Numbered from the stretch's first letter, positions 10,197 to 18,293 are shown. The stretch is 20,417 nt of DNA from Elysia marginata (GCA_019649035.1 BMAT01005200.1:112400-132816), one strand, 5' to 3'. Made by a program: numbers and translations. Notes: generated by a model not told the origin, from the sequence alone.

Positions 10197-13100
10197 GTAA
10201 TAACAACAACAGTAACAATGATAATAATAATAAGTTGCTTTTACTTTAACCAATTCCAAGTTAAGAAGATGCTCAATGTGCATCCCCCAGCAGGTCAATA
10301 GACACCAAAGCAAATTCAACTCATATTGGAGGGCAATACAGAACAGCAGCCAGTTAGTAACTCAAATATTCATACTCTACAAATTTCAAGCAATGCCTTC
10401 AGCCAGTACCAATTTTGGGGGGTGGGTGGACTGAGGAAAAGTGTGGATAATTTGCTTTCCTAAGGCAATTATAACAGGCGATATGGTTAGCAACTGAAAC
10501 CACAAAGCCCGGTGACGAGTCCGACTGCCTCCTAATCAGTGATGAAAACAGGAAATCATTGAAAAGGAGGAAAATTTTTTGACAGACAAATTGATACCTT
10601 TCTACCACCCCACAATCAACACAATTTATCCCTGCTAGTTTGAGCTGAGAGTAAGAGCTACTAAAAAGTTAAATCATTAAATTAAGTGCAGTCAAAGATT
10701 ATAAGGCTTGTACCCGTACTGAATAGGCCTAGATCTAGATTCTAGTCATAATTTCCTCCTCTTTTCACGTTTTGGTTTTTTAAACTTTAAAGCAATTATT
10801 AACACAAGTGAATTGCCCATCACTTCATGACTCCAAGTCGATATGTAGGCTTATGTTAGGTTCAGATATATCATGTGCAAACATAGCCCTAGGCTATTGC
10901 TAATTATAATACATTTATTGTTCAATATAGACCTACATTACATCATAATATATAGGATCAATTAAAGTTAAGTTAAAAAAATTTAATGGTACCGGGTAAT
11001 AATTGTTTATAATGATTATCTCCTAATGGGCCCAACGCATCAGGCAAATAATTTTCGCACCGGAAAATTTGATAAAGAATTAGTAAAGTTTTTAACTTAG
11101 CAGAAAGGAGAATACATTTCATGTTTGGATTAAGACAATAATATGGATAGATAAATGGTGAATCGCAATTTTGCTCTTTATCTTTTTTTTTCCCTTCTGT
11201 CTCTGCTGGGATTCCATGATGCTTAATGTCTGGCTGGTCTTAGTTTGAGAAAGAATTAGTAGTTTTCAACTCACCAGAACGTAGAGAGTATTTCGTGTTT
11301 AGATTAAAAAAATAACGTTAATGAGTAAATAATAAATAGCATTTTTACTTTTTATTTTAAGTTTTGTTCACTGCCAAAAAAAGGGTTGAGTTACAGAGCC
11401 AGAGAAAGGACAGGACTAAAAAAGAGCATTTTTATTACGACAAACCGCAGCGCTGTAGAGTAGAGCCTCCTCTTCATTTTTTTTTTCTTCTCTTCTTATC
11501 AAATTAGGACCAGCCAGACATTAAGCATCGTGGAGTCTCAGCAGACTCAGCAGTCAGCAGACCACCGGTGACCAACCTTGATGTAACAACTACAGACATC
11601 AATGGCACTCGACACTTGGAGATGACTGGCTGTGTGGATAACCTCAGTCAAGTTCTCGCCACTCAGCGTCATTTCTCCGCTGTAGATGAACTCAATAATC
11701 TGGAGGAAAAACACAAACATAGTAATGTTAAGGAAATGTTATTATCGCAGATGCAAGAAATTTACACATCAAATGCAGGGCAATTTTTTTTATAGTGTGA
11801 CAAGTACTCTGCATGGTAATGGTTCTACTCAACAGCTATTCTTGTGTAATTCTAGATAATTTTGGCTTAAAATCATACACAACACCATTGCAGAACACAA
11901 CACTGCCACTGATATCTGTTTTCTTACAGCTTTGATTGAGCAACTTACAGAAATGTCCAGTATTCTATGACAGGTCCCCAAGTCATTATTCAAATTATGA
12001 AACTGACAGTCAGACAAGCATGGTCTTTACCAAGGGAGATTTTCTTTCTCATTTTAAAAGTTCTCAATTTGCCAACTTTCCTGCTTTTGAGATGTAGAAA
12101 ATGTTTAAAAAAATAGGAATCCCTGCAAAGATACATGAAGAATTGCATCCCTGTATTATTTTTTACAAAATAAAATAATCTGAAAATCAAATCAAGGATA
12201 GGAGAACAAAGCTGTGAGGGGATTGATTTTATCACCTGCACTGCAGCTTTCAGCATCTCTATTACAGAACAAAAAAAAATTGCCACCTTAATTTATTTGT
12301 AAATAAGCAACCAATAATTTTCTCTATGTTACACACAGAGGTTTGAAATGTAAAATCATTTCTGCCAATTTTGGTCAAAAATTTGCATCTCAGTCATTAA
12401 TCTTTGGATTAATTTGGATTTTTGTAGGTTGATATTAGAACATCCATATCTCCAAAACTAGCTGTCAGATAGACAAAAAAAATACAGGAAACAATTACAA
12501 ACATACACAGGACAGACAATTTTATAAAAGGATGAAAGGAAAACTCAAGAAATATAATTTTGGGGAATTTCATGTTCTCTTAATAAGAAGCAATAGGCAT
12601 TGCCACGGTACTCCTAGAAATAAGAGCAGAAAGAAATAATAATCTACAGTAACAAAAGATAGGCCTACATCTAAAAGCTTCAATTAGTTTGTACCTGTAA
12701 TATACAGAACCAAAGCTTGTAAAAATCTGCCTATTCTGACAAACACTTTTTGAGAAAGCCTTGTTCTCTGCTACTTAATTTTTGGATAAATAAATGTGTT
12801 TTTGAGAAAATGGCCATTTAAGTTCTAGATGTTGAAAGAAGACAAAAATAAAATTCTTTTCCCAAACTTTTGCAAATGAATTTGTTTTATGAAGACAAAA
12901 AAAAAAAAAACAATTTTTTTTCCCCAAACTTTTACAAGTGAATTTGTTTTATCAAGACAAAAAAAACAATTCTTTTCCCAAACTTTTACAAATGAATTGG
13001 TTTTATAAAGACAAAAAAAAAACTTTTTTCCCCAAACTTTCACAAGTGAATTAATCTTTTTTTTTTTTATCAGTATCACAGCATATTTAAATAATATGTG

Positions 13101-15925
13101 CGGAAACCCATAAAAAATACTAATTTCAAAGTAAGTCTATGGCATTTTGTGTTTGTTAACTAGAACTCTTGTGCAGTTTTTGTTTGGTTGGGACAAACTT
13201 TTCAATGGCAGTGGTCAGGAAATTGCAAATCTAACGACTTCCTGACATTTCTGAAACGTTTCTAAGCTCCGGTGTGTATTTCAGACATATTTTGCTGTTT
13301 GAAAATCAAATTATTGGTACATAGGATTGGTGTTTGAAGTTCACTAAAAATTGACTCGCCCAGCTCAGGACCCTCAAGATCACTAAATAGCTTAGTTGAC
13401 TAGTAAAGTTAATAATCTTGCTCCACTGCTGCGTGGGCTACAACCATTTCTGTTATAGCGTCTGCCTATATTGTCAGATAGAGACACCATTTATTTGATC
13501 ATCTAAAAAAAAAATTTTTGTCTTTACAACAGAAATCAGCATACTGAAATTTTAATATCTGTCTTAAATTTAAAGATCATAATCATTCTTTCTCTTAAAA
13601 TTTTTACAATCAAATGTGGCTTTGCAAAAACTTGATTAAACAAATAATCATAACTCCCTCCCGACATACTCATACACCAACACTAAAAAAGAATAACTTT
13701 AGAGTGTCACTCCTTCTTAGAAATCTGTTTTTGAAGTTGAAATCTTTATTTATTCCAAGGAACATGGATATTTGTCTTGGTCGTGTTTCATTACACAAAA
13801 ATAAAATAACATAAAAATATAAAATAGATTTAGATATGTTATAGTATATAATTCTTTCAGTCTTTCCACAACATTCGATCTTCCTCTATCACCCTGAATA
13901 TCACAGTCACGACACAGAAGAATGTCTAGTGAGGTTTTAAACAATCAGCTAGCAAATCCAGAGAGAAAAGAGCATGATTTCCATCAATCACTGACCTGTT
14001 GCAGGCCATCGGCCGATACTCCTTTGAGGTCGACAGTATCCTGGTTGCTCTCAGCCATACGGCCCTTGAACATGACCCGGAAAAAATCGCTGGTGGCCGC
14101 CAACAGGGCTCTATGAACCTGGTCACAAAACACAAGATGACAGTTTGAGATATGTTGAGGTTTTCTCTGTACTGTTATACACTGCACTACTGGTCACAAA
14201 ACACAAGATAAAAAACATGTTGAGGTTTTCTCTGTATTGTTATACGCTGCCCTACTGGTCACAAAACAAAAGATGACAGATATGTTGAGGTTTTCTCTGT
14301 ACTGTTATACACTGCGCTACTGGTCACAAAACACAAGATAAAAAACATGTTGAGGTTTTCTCTGTACCCTTATACGCTGCGCTACTGGTCACAAAACACA
14401 AGATGACAGACATGTTCAGGTTTTCTCTGTACCCTTATACGCTGCCCTACTGGTCACAAAACACACGATGACAGACATGTTGAGGTTTTCTCTGTACCGT
14501 TATACGCTGCGCTACTGCACACATACTACATGGCGGTTGCAATGTGAAAACAACTAAATCTTCTTCAAAAGAAGTTCTGGAAAGTTCACCCTTTCACCTT
14601 CTACTGGGTTTAAACCTCAACAAAAAGACCTACTTATAAAACAAAACATGGTCAACAAGTTCATTTTCTACTGATTTCAGCCCATCATGATTGTCAATGC
14701 CGTTCAAACCTGTTCAATCTTGTTCTCTACAGAAATCAACAACAGTATGGCACCTCATCCGTTGTAAAACCTCTACTCTGTGTATAGATACTTAATCAGC
14801 AGCCCAGATGAGTCAGGTGTTGCAATGTCCACTTCAACTGTGACAACAGCATTGCTGCTTCAAAACACTCAGCACAACACATCTTTCTAAGCCTGTCACC
14901 AGTGGACAAAATTCAATCAAACTATGAATATTTTGTAAAAAGATAGTCAAACTTTCTTGATTGAAAAAATAATGCAAATTTTTTTTTTTAATTAATTTTA
15001 AAAGATATTTTTGTTACAAATCAGGATTCCCCACCATCTCTCCCTCCCACTGGTCCAGAGATCATGCCATGGATTAGAAGTCTATGACTTAATGGTATGT
15101 CTCAGCCTGGTCTACAGACAGCTGTTTCTGTGAGGATTTTTCAGTGTTATTAATAATTGACTTCGTTTTTTTTTTTAGGTCCTCCAAAGACTTAAGTTTC
15201 ATGTTTGGGCCTGGCGAGGCCCACAATGTCTTTATTTAGCACCACTGACAATGTTGTCACAGGTCTTTGCCTGAAATGGGACGCTTTTTGTAAACATAAA
15301 ATAATAGGCTTTTATTGCCTTGGTCCGAAATCTTATCTCTCATTGATAAAATATAGCCTTAAAAAGCCAACAGCAAATTTTCTCGGAAATCACCTAAAAG
15401 AGGTTTATTAGTAAATGATTTATTTGATATCGTAACTGAATAAAAAAAGATGCTCAAAATACCATACGGATGTTTTCTTTTACACTTGTTTAATTTTCCG
15501 TCTCTTCTATGTAAATTATTTAATGTGAGTACTTTTTTAACAAGACTTCTGTTTTAACAAGACTTCTACAGAGAAGAGTTTTAAAGCTAGTTTTCCTTTT
15601 GACTTTGTCTCTTGGAGTACGGGTAATAATTATGCTCTGTGCACTATGTACATTGTATGCAATAACATCCACGTGGATCAATATGCTGTCTACGCAGCTC
15701 TTTCAACACTGTTCAACATTCATCCAACCAACTTACATTTCAGACAAATATTAAAGTGAGTTTATTTGAGGGTTAGCCTGGACAGTAAATAATTCTCACC
15801 TCAAAGACGCGGCCCTGGGCAACCACCTTGAAATCACAGAGTTCATTTTCTGCTCGTAGCTTCTGGAAATGACGGACAACGCTGTCGCTGTAGCCATCCG
15901 CCTTGACTTTCTGCACCTCGGACAT
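5946..15925 (-). CDS. BTB-BACK-Kelch (KLHL-family) protein, 7 coding exons
   Basis: Predicted Cullin-3 E3 ligase substrate adaptor. Family knowledge: BTB binds Cul3 and dimerises, BACK positions the propeller, Kelch repeats bind substrate. Exons on the minus strand: 15925-15800, 14118-13996, 11699-11577, 10061-9936, 9348-9242, 8223-8048, 7117-5946. They total 1953 nt, or 650 residues plus TAG, close to the usual 570-650. All six introns are GT-AG and the frame holds across every junction (phases 0,0,0,0,2,1). BTB is about residues 12-125 ([29 protein letters not shown]). BACK is about 126-258 ([26 protein letters not shown]). Kelch strands follow from about 285, with Gly-Gly pairs at 377-378, 425-426 and 474-475 and a Trp or Tyr-Trp end to each blade. 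The start ATG at 15925 is chosen because in-frame TGA codons lie just upstream in the same exon. A Ser/Ala/Gly-rich linker (about 525-585) interrupts the last blades. I could not assign a specific KLHL orthologue. The gene structure is firm; the substrate is unknown. Confidence 0.93.
7118..8047 (-). other. Intron 6 of the Kelch-like gene
   Basis: 930 bases, donor gtaaaaacc and acceptor ctttgtag. It carries the MITE at 7504-7670. Otherwise it is AT-rich with no further feature seen. Confidence 0.85.
7504..7670. mobile_element. Short pogo/Tigger-like MITE
   Basis: TA dinucleotides at 7504-7505 and 7669-7670 flank an element that begins CAATGCAGTCC and ends GGATTCCACTG, an inverted match at 8 of 11 bases. 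CAGTGGA-type ends with TA target duplication fit Tc1/mariner/pogo-group nonautonomous elements (family knowledge). No transposase is present. It lies in intron 6 and shares its ends with the element at 9435-9611. Confidence 0.6.
8048..8223 (-). CDS. Kelch-like gene, BACK C-terminal exon
   Basis: 176 nt. One base completes Arg, 58 codons follow, and the last G is shared with the final exon (Gly). It contains [20 protein letters not shown], the hallmark end of BACK ('l..VRFpLl...eL'), followed by the 'l...c......v..a..yHl' linker (FHYHLDCRK). The acceptor is tataaaatttctcag and the donor is gtaaaaacc. Confidence 0.93.
8224..9241 (-). other. Intron 5 of the Kelch-like gene
   Basis: 1018 bases, donor gtcagtagg and acceptor atttctcag. 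AT-rich; no repeat, exon or RNA gene was recognised. Confidence 0.85.
9242..9348 (-). CDS. Kelch-like gene, BACK domain exon
   Basis: 107 nt: 35 codons plus two bases (AG) that complete an Arg codon with the next exon. It begins [14 protein letters not shown], the BACK helix that follows the F..L pattern, and ends [11 protein letters not shown], the position of the conserved 'E..lf.al..W' helix. The acceptor is ttcctttccaccag and the donor is gtcagtagg. Confidence 0.92.
9349..9935 (-). other. Intron 4 of the Kelch-like gene
   Basis: 587 bases, donor gtacaagca and acceptor tccaccag. It contains the MITE at 9435-9611, which begins 87 bases from the acceptor. Confidence 0.85.
9435..9611. mobile_element. 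Pogo/Tigger-like MITE with long imperfect inverted repeats
   Basis: TA at 9435-9436 and 9610-9611 flank an element starting CAATGGAGTCC and ending GGATTCCACTG. With small gaps the inverted match extends about 27 bases inward, including TAAACC / GGTTTA. It is about 177 bp with target duplications, has no coding capacity and sits in intron 4. It belongs with the copy at 7504-7670. Confidence 0.7.
9936..10061 (-). CDS. Kelch-like gene, BACK domain exon
   Basis: 126 nt, 42 residues, phase 0 at both ends. It contains [19 protein letters not shown] and RFMEFCGTQ, matching the 'N..d.l.iAd.Y.L..L......RF' pattern at the BTB/BACK border (3-box and first BACK helices). The acceptor is ttatttttctccag and the donor is gtacaagca. 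The other strand is also open here but shows no protein-like features. Confidence 0.92.
10158..10232. repeat. (AAT)n microsatellite
   Basis: About 13 uninterrupted ATA/AAT units at 10158-10196, then gtaataacaacaacagtaac and a second short run near 10219-10232. It lies about 100 bases upstream of the exon starting at 10061. Confidence 0.95.
11072..11360. repeat. Diverged direct repeat, about 110 bp, offset 178
   Basis: 11072-11185 and 11250-11360 both start aaagaattagt and share tt-aact, cagaa, atttc-tgttt and gattaa, with a T-rich end. By eye the match is roughly 70 percent with small gaps. The left arm of the 47-bp inverted repeat lies between them, so this may be the internal structure of an old mobile element. 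Confidence 0.6.
11201..11546. repeat. 47-bp inverted repeat with 252-bp spacer
   Basis: Arms 11201-11247 and 11500-11546 are reverse complements at 41 of 47 positions, including the 20-base run accagccagacattaagcat. The right arm ends 30 bases from the exon boundary at 11577. A pre-mRNA hairpin bringing the donor region into a stem is possible. The origin may be a mobile element. Confidence 0.85.
11577..11699 (-). CDS. Kelch-like gene, BTB C-terminal exon
   Basis: 123 nt, 41 residues, phase 0 at both ends. It reads [17 protein letters not shown] and then ASHLQV...CSCYIK, the typical end of a BTB domain (FxYxGxx, A..LQ, C..Y). The acceptor gtgtttttcctccag is strong. The donor gttggtcac is the weakest of the set. 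One arm of a 47-bp inverted repeat lies only 30 bases past this donor. Confidence 0.93.
12060..12092. repeat. Dispersed repeat copy (pairs with 19729-19762)
   Basis: gttctcaatttgccaacttt and the next 13 bases resemble 19729-19762 at about 27 of 33 positions with one gap. Same orientation, 7.7 kb apart. The parent element was not recognised. Confidence 0.5.
12838..13054. repeat. 54-62-bp tandem array, four copies
   Basis: The core cccaaacttt starts at 12861, 12923, 12977 and 13031. Spacing is 62, 54 and 54; the first is longer because of a poly-A expansion. Units alternate: copies 1 and 3 have cttttcccaaac and caaatg, copies 2 and 4 have ttttccccaaac and caagtg. Each unit contains an A-run and a T-run, and the minus strand stays open as a spurious repetitive frame. 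Confidence 0.92.
13996..14118 (-). CDS. Kelch-like gene, BTB core exon
   Basis: 123 nt, 41 residues, phase 0 at both ends. It begins [17 protein letters not shown], the invariant His-Arg helix of BTB domains, and ends with SADGLQQ before donor gtcagtgat. The acceptor is ttgtgttttgtgaccag. That acceptor sequence is part of a 65-bp minisatellite abutting the exon, so near-identical acceptors recur upstream in the intron. Confidence 0.93.
14119..14517. repeat. 65-bp minisatellite overlapping the exon-2 acceptor
   Basis: ctggtcacaaaa begins at 14119, 14190, 14255, 14320, 14385 and 14450. The first interval is 71, the others 65. The array runs into the real acceptor of the exon at 14118, so the polypyrimidine tract and AG of that acceptor are part of the repeat unit. 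Copies 1-4 alternate between agatgacag and agataaaaaac types; copies 5 and 6 are a third, mixed type. The array ends near 14517. Confidence 0.95.
14119..15799 (-). other. Intron 1 (first coding-region intron) of the Kelch-like gene
   Basis: 1681 bases, donor gtgagaatt and acceptor ttgtgaccag. It includes the 65-bp array directly against the acceptor, a 16-bp direct duplication (15535-15550, 15552-15567) and a 12-bp palindrome ATCCACGTGGAT (15667-15678). The rest, about 14518-15534, shows nothing recognisable. Confidence 0.85.
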
Positions 15926-15952
15926 GATCTCAAGGTAGCCTGTTCATGGTCA
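15800..15952 (-). CDS. Kelch-like gene, exon with start codon (BTB N-terminus)
   Basis: The acceptor reads ttccttcctacag and the exon begins at 15952. Coding starts at ATG 15925 and ends at GAG before donor gtgagaatt (15799). It gives 42 residues, ending [14 protein letters not shown], the first strands of a BTB domain with the conserved Asp (residue 31). The 27 bases before ATG are 5' UTR. They contain TGA codons in the main frame, which fixes the start, and a five-codon upstream ORF (15947-15930). The upstream 5' UTR exon(s) were not located. Confidence 0.9.
15930..15947 (-). promoter_or_regulatory. Upstream ORF before the Kelch-like start codon
   Basis: ATG with A at -3 (gaccATGa) opens a five-codon ORF (MNRLP) whose TGA ends four bases before the main ATG at 15925. 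It lies wholly in the exon that carries the start codon, so any transcript using the 15953/15952 acceptor contains it. A role in lowering or regulating translation is inference. Confidence 0.4.
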
Positions 15953-16225
15953 CTGTAGGAAGGAAACAAACCAAAACATAGTGAGAACAAAGCATGGAAT
16001 GGCAGGTATAAGCAAGCAAGTCAGCAGCTAATTTGATACACAAAACTTTTGTATGAAGACATTCCTACAGTCATCAGTCACGAACTTTGGTTAAAAAATT
16101 ACCGATGAATCAACTTTATCAATTCTCTGATACTCTTTTTCCTATTACCATTCAAAGAGAGCTGTGCTGGCTGCAGAAAAAACGAAGGGTAACAAAAAAA
16201 ATTTTAAAAGGGAGAAGGAGAAGGA

Positions 16226-16264
16226 AAAGAAGAAGAAGAAGAAGAAGAAGAAGAAGAAGAAGAA
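16226..16264. repeat. (AAG)n purine microsatellite
   Basis: About 12 AAG units in a longer pure-purine stretch that starts near 16207 (gggagaaggagaagg). It translates to an artificial Arg/Lys run on the plus strand. Long GAA/TTC tracts can form triplex DNA (established knowledge); whether this short one does is unknown. Confidence 0.95.
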
Positions 16265-16382
16265 AGAAATATCTAGACACTGACGACGATAAAAGCAGTT
16301 ACATATCATACAGTCAAAAAAAAAACCAAGCAAGATCATGGAGATAAACGCTGTTTCCTTAATATTTTAGTACTTCCTTGTT

Positions 16383-16410
16383 ATTGTTGTTGTTGTTGTT
16401 GTTGTTGTTT
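16383..16410. repeat. (TTG)n microsatellite
   Basis: About nine TTG units followed by a T/G-rich tail (ttttgttttgttttgcttgc). It lies about 120 bases from the AAG tract. Confidence 0.95.
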
Positions 16411-17049
16411 TTGTTTTGTTTTGCTTGCTTTTTCTTGGTGTTTTTTTAAGAGGGGGGGGGACAGAAAAGGGGTGGACTGATTAACTAACTGCCATATCGA
16501 TAAACGAAGTCATTTATGTTAATGCATGGCCCCAATTAAGTTGCCCGTCATTGAATGTCTTATGCCCACCGTTACGCCCACAGACATCTTGAATATATAT
16601 ATATACCAGTTCGTTTCATAAGGTCGCCGATGGTGAGAATGTTCACAGTTTATGAGTTAAAACTTCACAGGCATGATGATAATCGTCGCAAAGGCCACTG
16701 CACGTGTATGACATAATGTTACAGTTCTTTTAACTACTAAAAGAAACTGAAAGTGAAACGCAGTTTTTGGTGGACTGCATCGATGGTGGAGCTTAACTAC
16801 TCAGAGCCACAGGCTTGTCAAGTCAAAGCGAGCGCACAAAAGGAAGAGGTACAGAATCCCAGGATAGTGTAGAGAAGTGAAGTCTTGGCCGGGATGTTTT
16901 CAAACAAACTTAAACTCAATGGGTACTAGACAGAAATCATGGTTGTTGGCACACCAAACTAAACAAGATCACTTGGAACTTGCTCTTTAGGACTGTGCGG
17001 TGAAGATATTCTGATTTCTAAGAAGATAAAAAACCGGAGTGTTATGATC

Positions 17050-17540
17050 AAATATCTTGTTAAAAAAAGCTTTGTTATTTAGCTTTGGCATTGCCAAGAC
17101 TAGACTATTGTAATTTCCTTTTTGGTGCTACTAAAAACAAGCTTAATCAATTATAAAAACATTGAAAACAATTCTGCTAAGCTCATTTTGAAATCATCAA
17201 ACAAACAAAGAAACCACATCTGACCTCTCCTAAAGAGCGGCATTGGTTGCCAATTGCACCACACATACGTTACAAAAATTGCTTCCCTTGCCTTTCAGTG
17301 CCATAATGATCAGCAATTTCCCAATCAAACGGTATGTCCTTACACAAAATTTAAGATTTTCTTCGAATAATATACTTCATGAACCTCGGTTGAACGTGAA
17401 CTGTTGTGGTCAACGAGCCTTTAGCTTATCAAGGAGCAGAAATATGGAACAATCGTCCATCTCCTGTTCAAAATACAAAGTCTCTACCATCTTTTAGTCT
17501 AATCTGAAACTTTCACCTCTTTTTCCTAGCTGTTGAAAAT
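17050..17540 (+). mobile_element. Decayed 3' end of a CR1/L2-type non-LTR retrotransposon
   Basis: Plus-strand translation in shifting frames shows conserved pieces of the C-terminus of CR1/L2/Rex-type reverse transcriptase proteins, in order. RLDYCNFLFGATKNKLNQL starts near 17100, RHWLPIAPHIRYK lies at about 17239-17277, GQRAFS at about 17410, and GAEIWNNRPSPVQNTKSLPS at about 17433-17490 before the final FK..L..FLF region. Several frameshifts and stops separate them, so it is a dead, 5'-truncated copy. The clade is inferred from memory of the family pattern; no RT core is present. It lies upstream of, and opposite to, the Kelch-like gene. Confidence 0.8.
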
Positions 17541-17725
17541 GAATTTATCCTACTTATTTTTCTTTAATTATAATGGTTTGTCCATAAAGATAAACGCACA
17601 TAACGGTAACAATAAATAAAAGAAGGTTGGATAGAGCGAGGCTTGTTATGCTCACAACTTTTGTAACTGTATAATTAAACGCAAAGAAATGCAATTACAA
17701 AGACATCTGAAAGTTTGTTTTCAGT

Positions 17726-17862
17726 GGCGCCATAGTTCAGCGGTAGTCACTCATCTCTCAATCTAAGAGAACCGGGGTTCGAGCCCAGCTATTTAGTCCT
17801 TGAAAAGGGGTCTTTACAATGTCCTTGTTTCAGGAACGTAAATCACCGATAAAAAAAAAAAA
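17726..17862 (+). mobile_element. tRNA-derived SINE-like element
   Basis: GGCGCC starts at 17726, an A-box-like TAGTTCAGCGG lies at 17733-17743 and a B-box-like GGTTCGAGCCC at 17776-17786, with spacing as in tRNA genes. A TCTCT/AGAGA stem sits at the anticodon-arm position. The acceptor stem does not close and the loop lacks the usual T33, so it is not a working tRNA. A tRNA-unrelated tail and A12 (17851-17862) follow, as in SINEs. ttcagt occurs just before and just after the element, a weak target-duplication candidate. It lies 190 bases past the LINE remnant. Confidence 0.6.
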
Positions 17863-18283
17863 GCTGAATGTTCAGTATTTAAGAAGATATCTTATTTCCG
17901 GTTAAGTTGGTAACAGAATTTGAGTAGAAATTCCTAGTTTTATGTTTAAAAAAAAAAAAGAAAAGAAAATCTTAAATCGGGAAGATTTACATCGCTGACA
18001 TTAATTTGCTGCTGCTTTGTGAGTTCAGGGGGTAATGTGGTTGGAAAAAGCCTGCTTTTATTTTGTTTTCTGGGGGAGAGGGGGGAGCATAGAGCGCGTA
18101 GAAGAATTTCATAAGATTAGGCGCTAAATAAAAAAAACCCAACTTTACTTTATTAATTTGTTATTATTTACGTACACCTTCATAATTAATTAAGCACTAT
18201 TTATCTGCTGCATAAATGATAGAGAAAATTGAAAACGCAGCACTTTTTATCCCGCATAAGTTAACGTTAATGGAAAATGTTTT

Positions 18284-18293
18284 CTCACGTGAG
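18284..18293. promoter_or_regulatory. Palindromic E-box CTCACGTGAG
   Basis: A perfect 10-bp palindrome with the TCACGTGA core recognised by USF/MITF/TFE-type bHLH-zip factors (established knowledge). It lies 14 bases from a second 10-bp palindrome, TTAACGTTAA (18261-18270). It is 2.4 kb upstream of the Kelch-like start codon. Function is inferred only. Confidence 0.3.

Larger units (their letters stand above)
10062..11576 (-). other. Intron 3 of the Kelch-like gene
   Basis: 1515 bases, donor gttggtcac and acceptor tttctccag. It holds an (AAT)n microsatellite close to the acceptor and a 47-bp inverted repeat plus a diverged direct repeat close to the donor. Confidence 0.85.
11700..13995 (-). 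other. Intron 2 of the Kelch-like gene
   Basis: 2296 bases, the longest coding-region intron; donor gtcagtgat and acceptor tttttcctccag. It contains the 54-62-bp array (12838-13054), one copy of a dispersed repeat (12060-12092) and an 8-bp hairpin (13214-13221 with 13239-13246). No extra exon was recognised. Confidence 0.85.
15953..17049. other. Upstream region / 5' intron with triplet microsatellites
   Basis: On the minus strand this is the intron (or introns) before the start-codon exon. It contains a GAA/AAG purine tract (about 16226-16264), a (TTG)n tract (16383-16410), a G9 run near 16453 and a short (AT)n near 16594-16604. No exon could be assigned. Confidence 0.6.

Noticed and set aside
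9711-10301. 196-codon open frame on the plus strand
   Set aside because: It is antisense to a well-supported BACK exon and then runs through the (AAT)n microsatellite, giving a poly-Ile stretch. No family features.
12825-13079. Minus-strand frame with repeated [11 protein letters not shown]-like units
   Set aside because: Produced by the 54-62-bp tandem array; the A/T-run expansions make the frame accidental.
13214-13246. 8-bp hairpin GTCAGGAA / TTCCTGAC
   Set aside because: Short stem with a 17-base loop; such hairpins occur by chance in a 20-kb window, and there is no neighbouring feature.
16087-16347. Plus-strand frame with a long Arg/Lys run
   Set aside because: The basic run is the translated (AAG)n microsatellite; no other support.
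17726-17797. Functional tRNA gene
   Set aside because: A and B boxes are present, but the acceptor stem does not pair, the anticodon loop lacks T33 and the T stem has a mismatch. A SINE-like element fits better.
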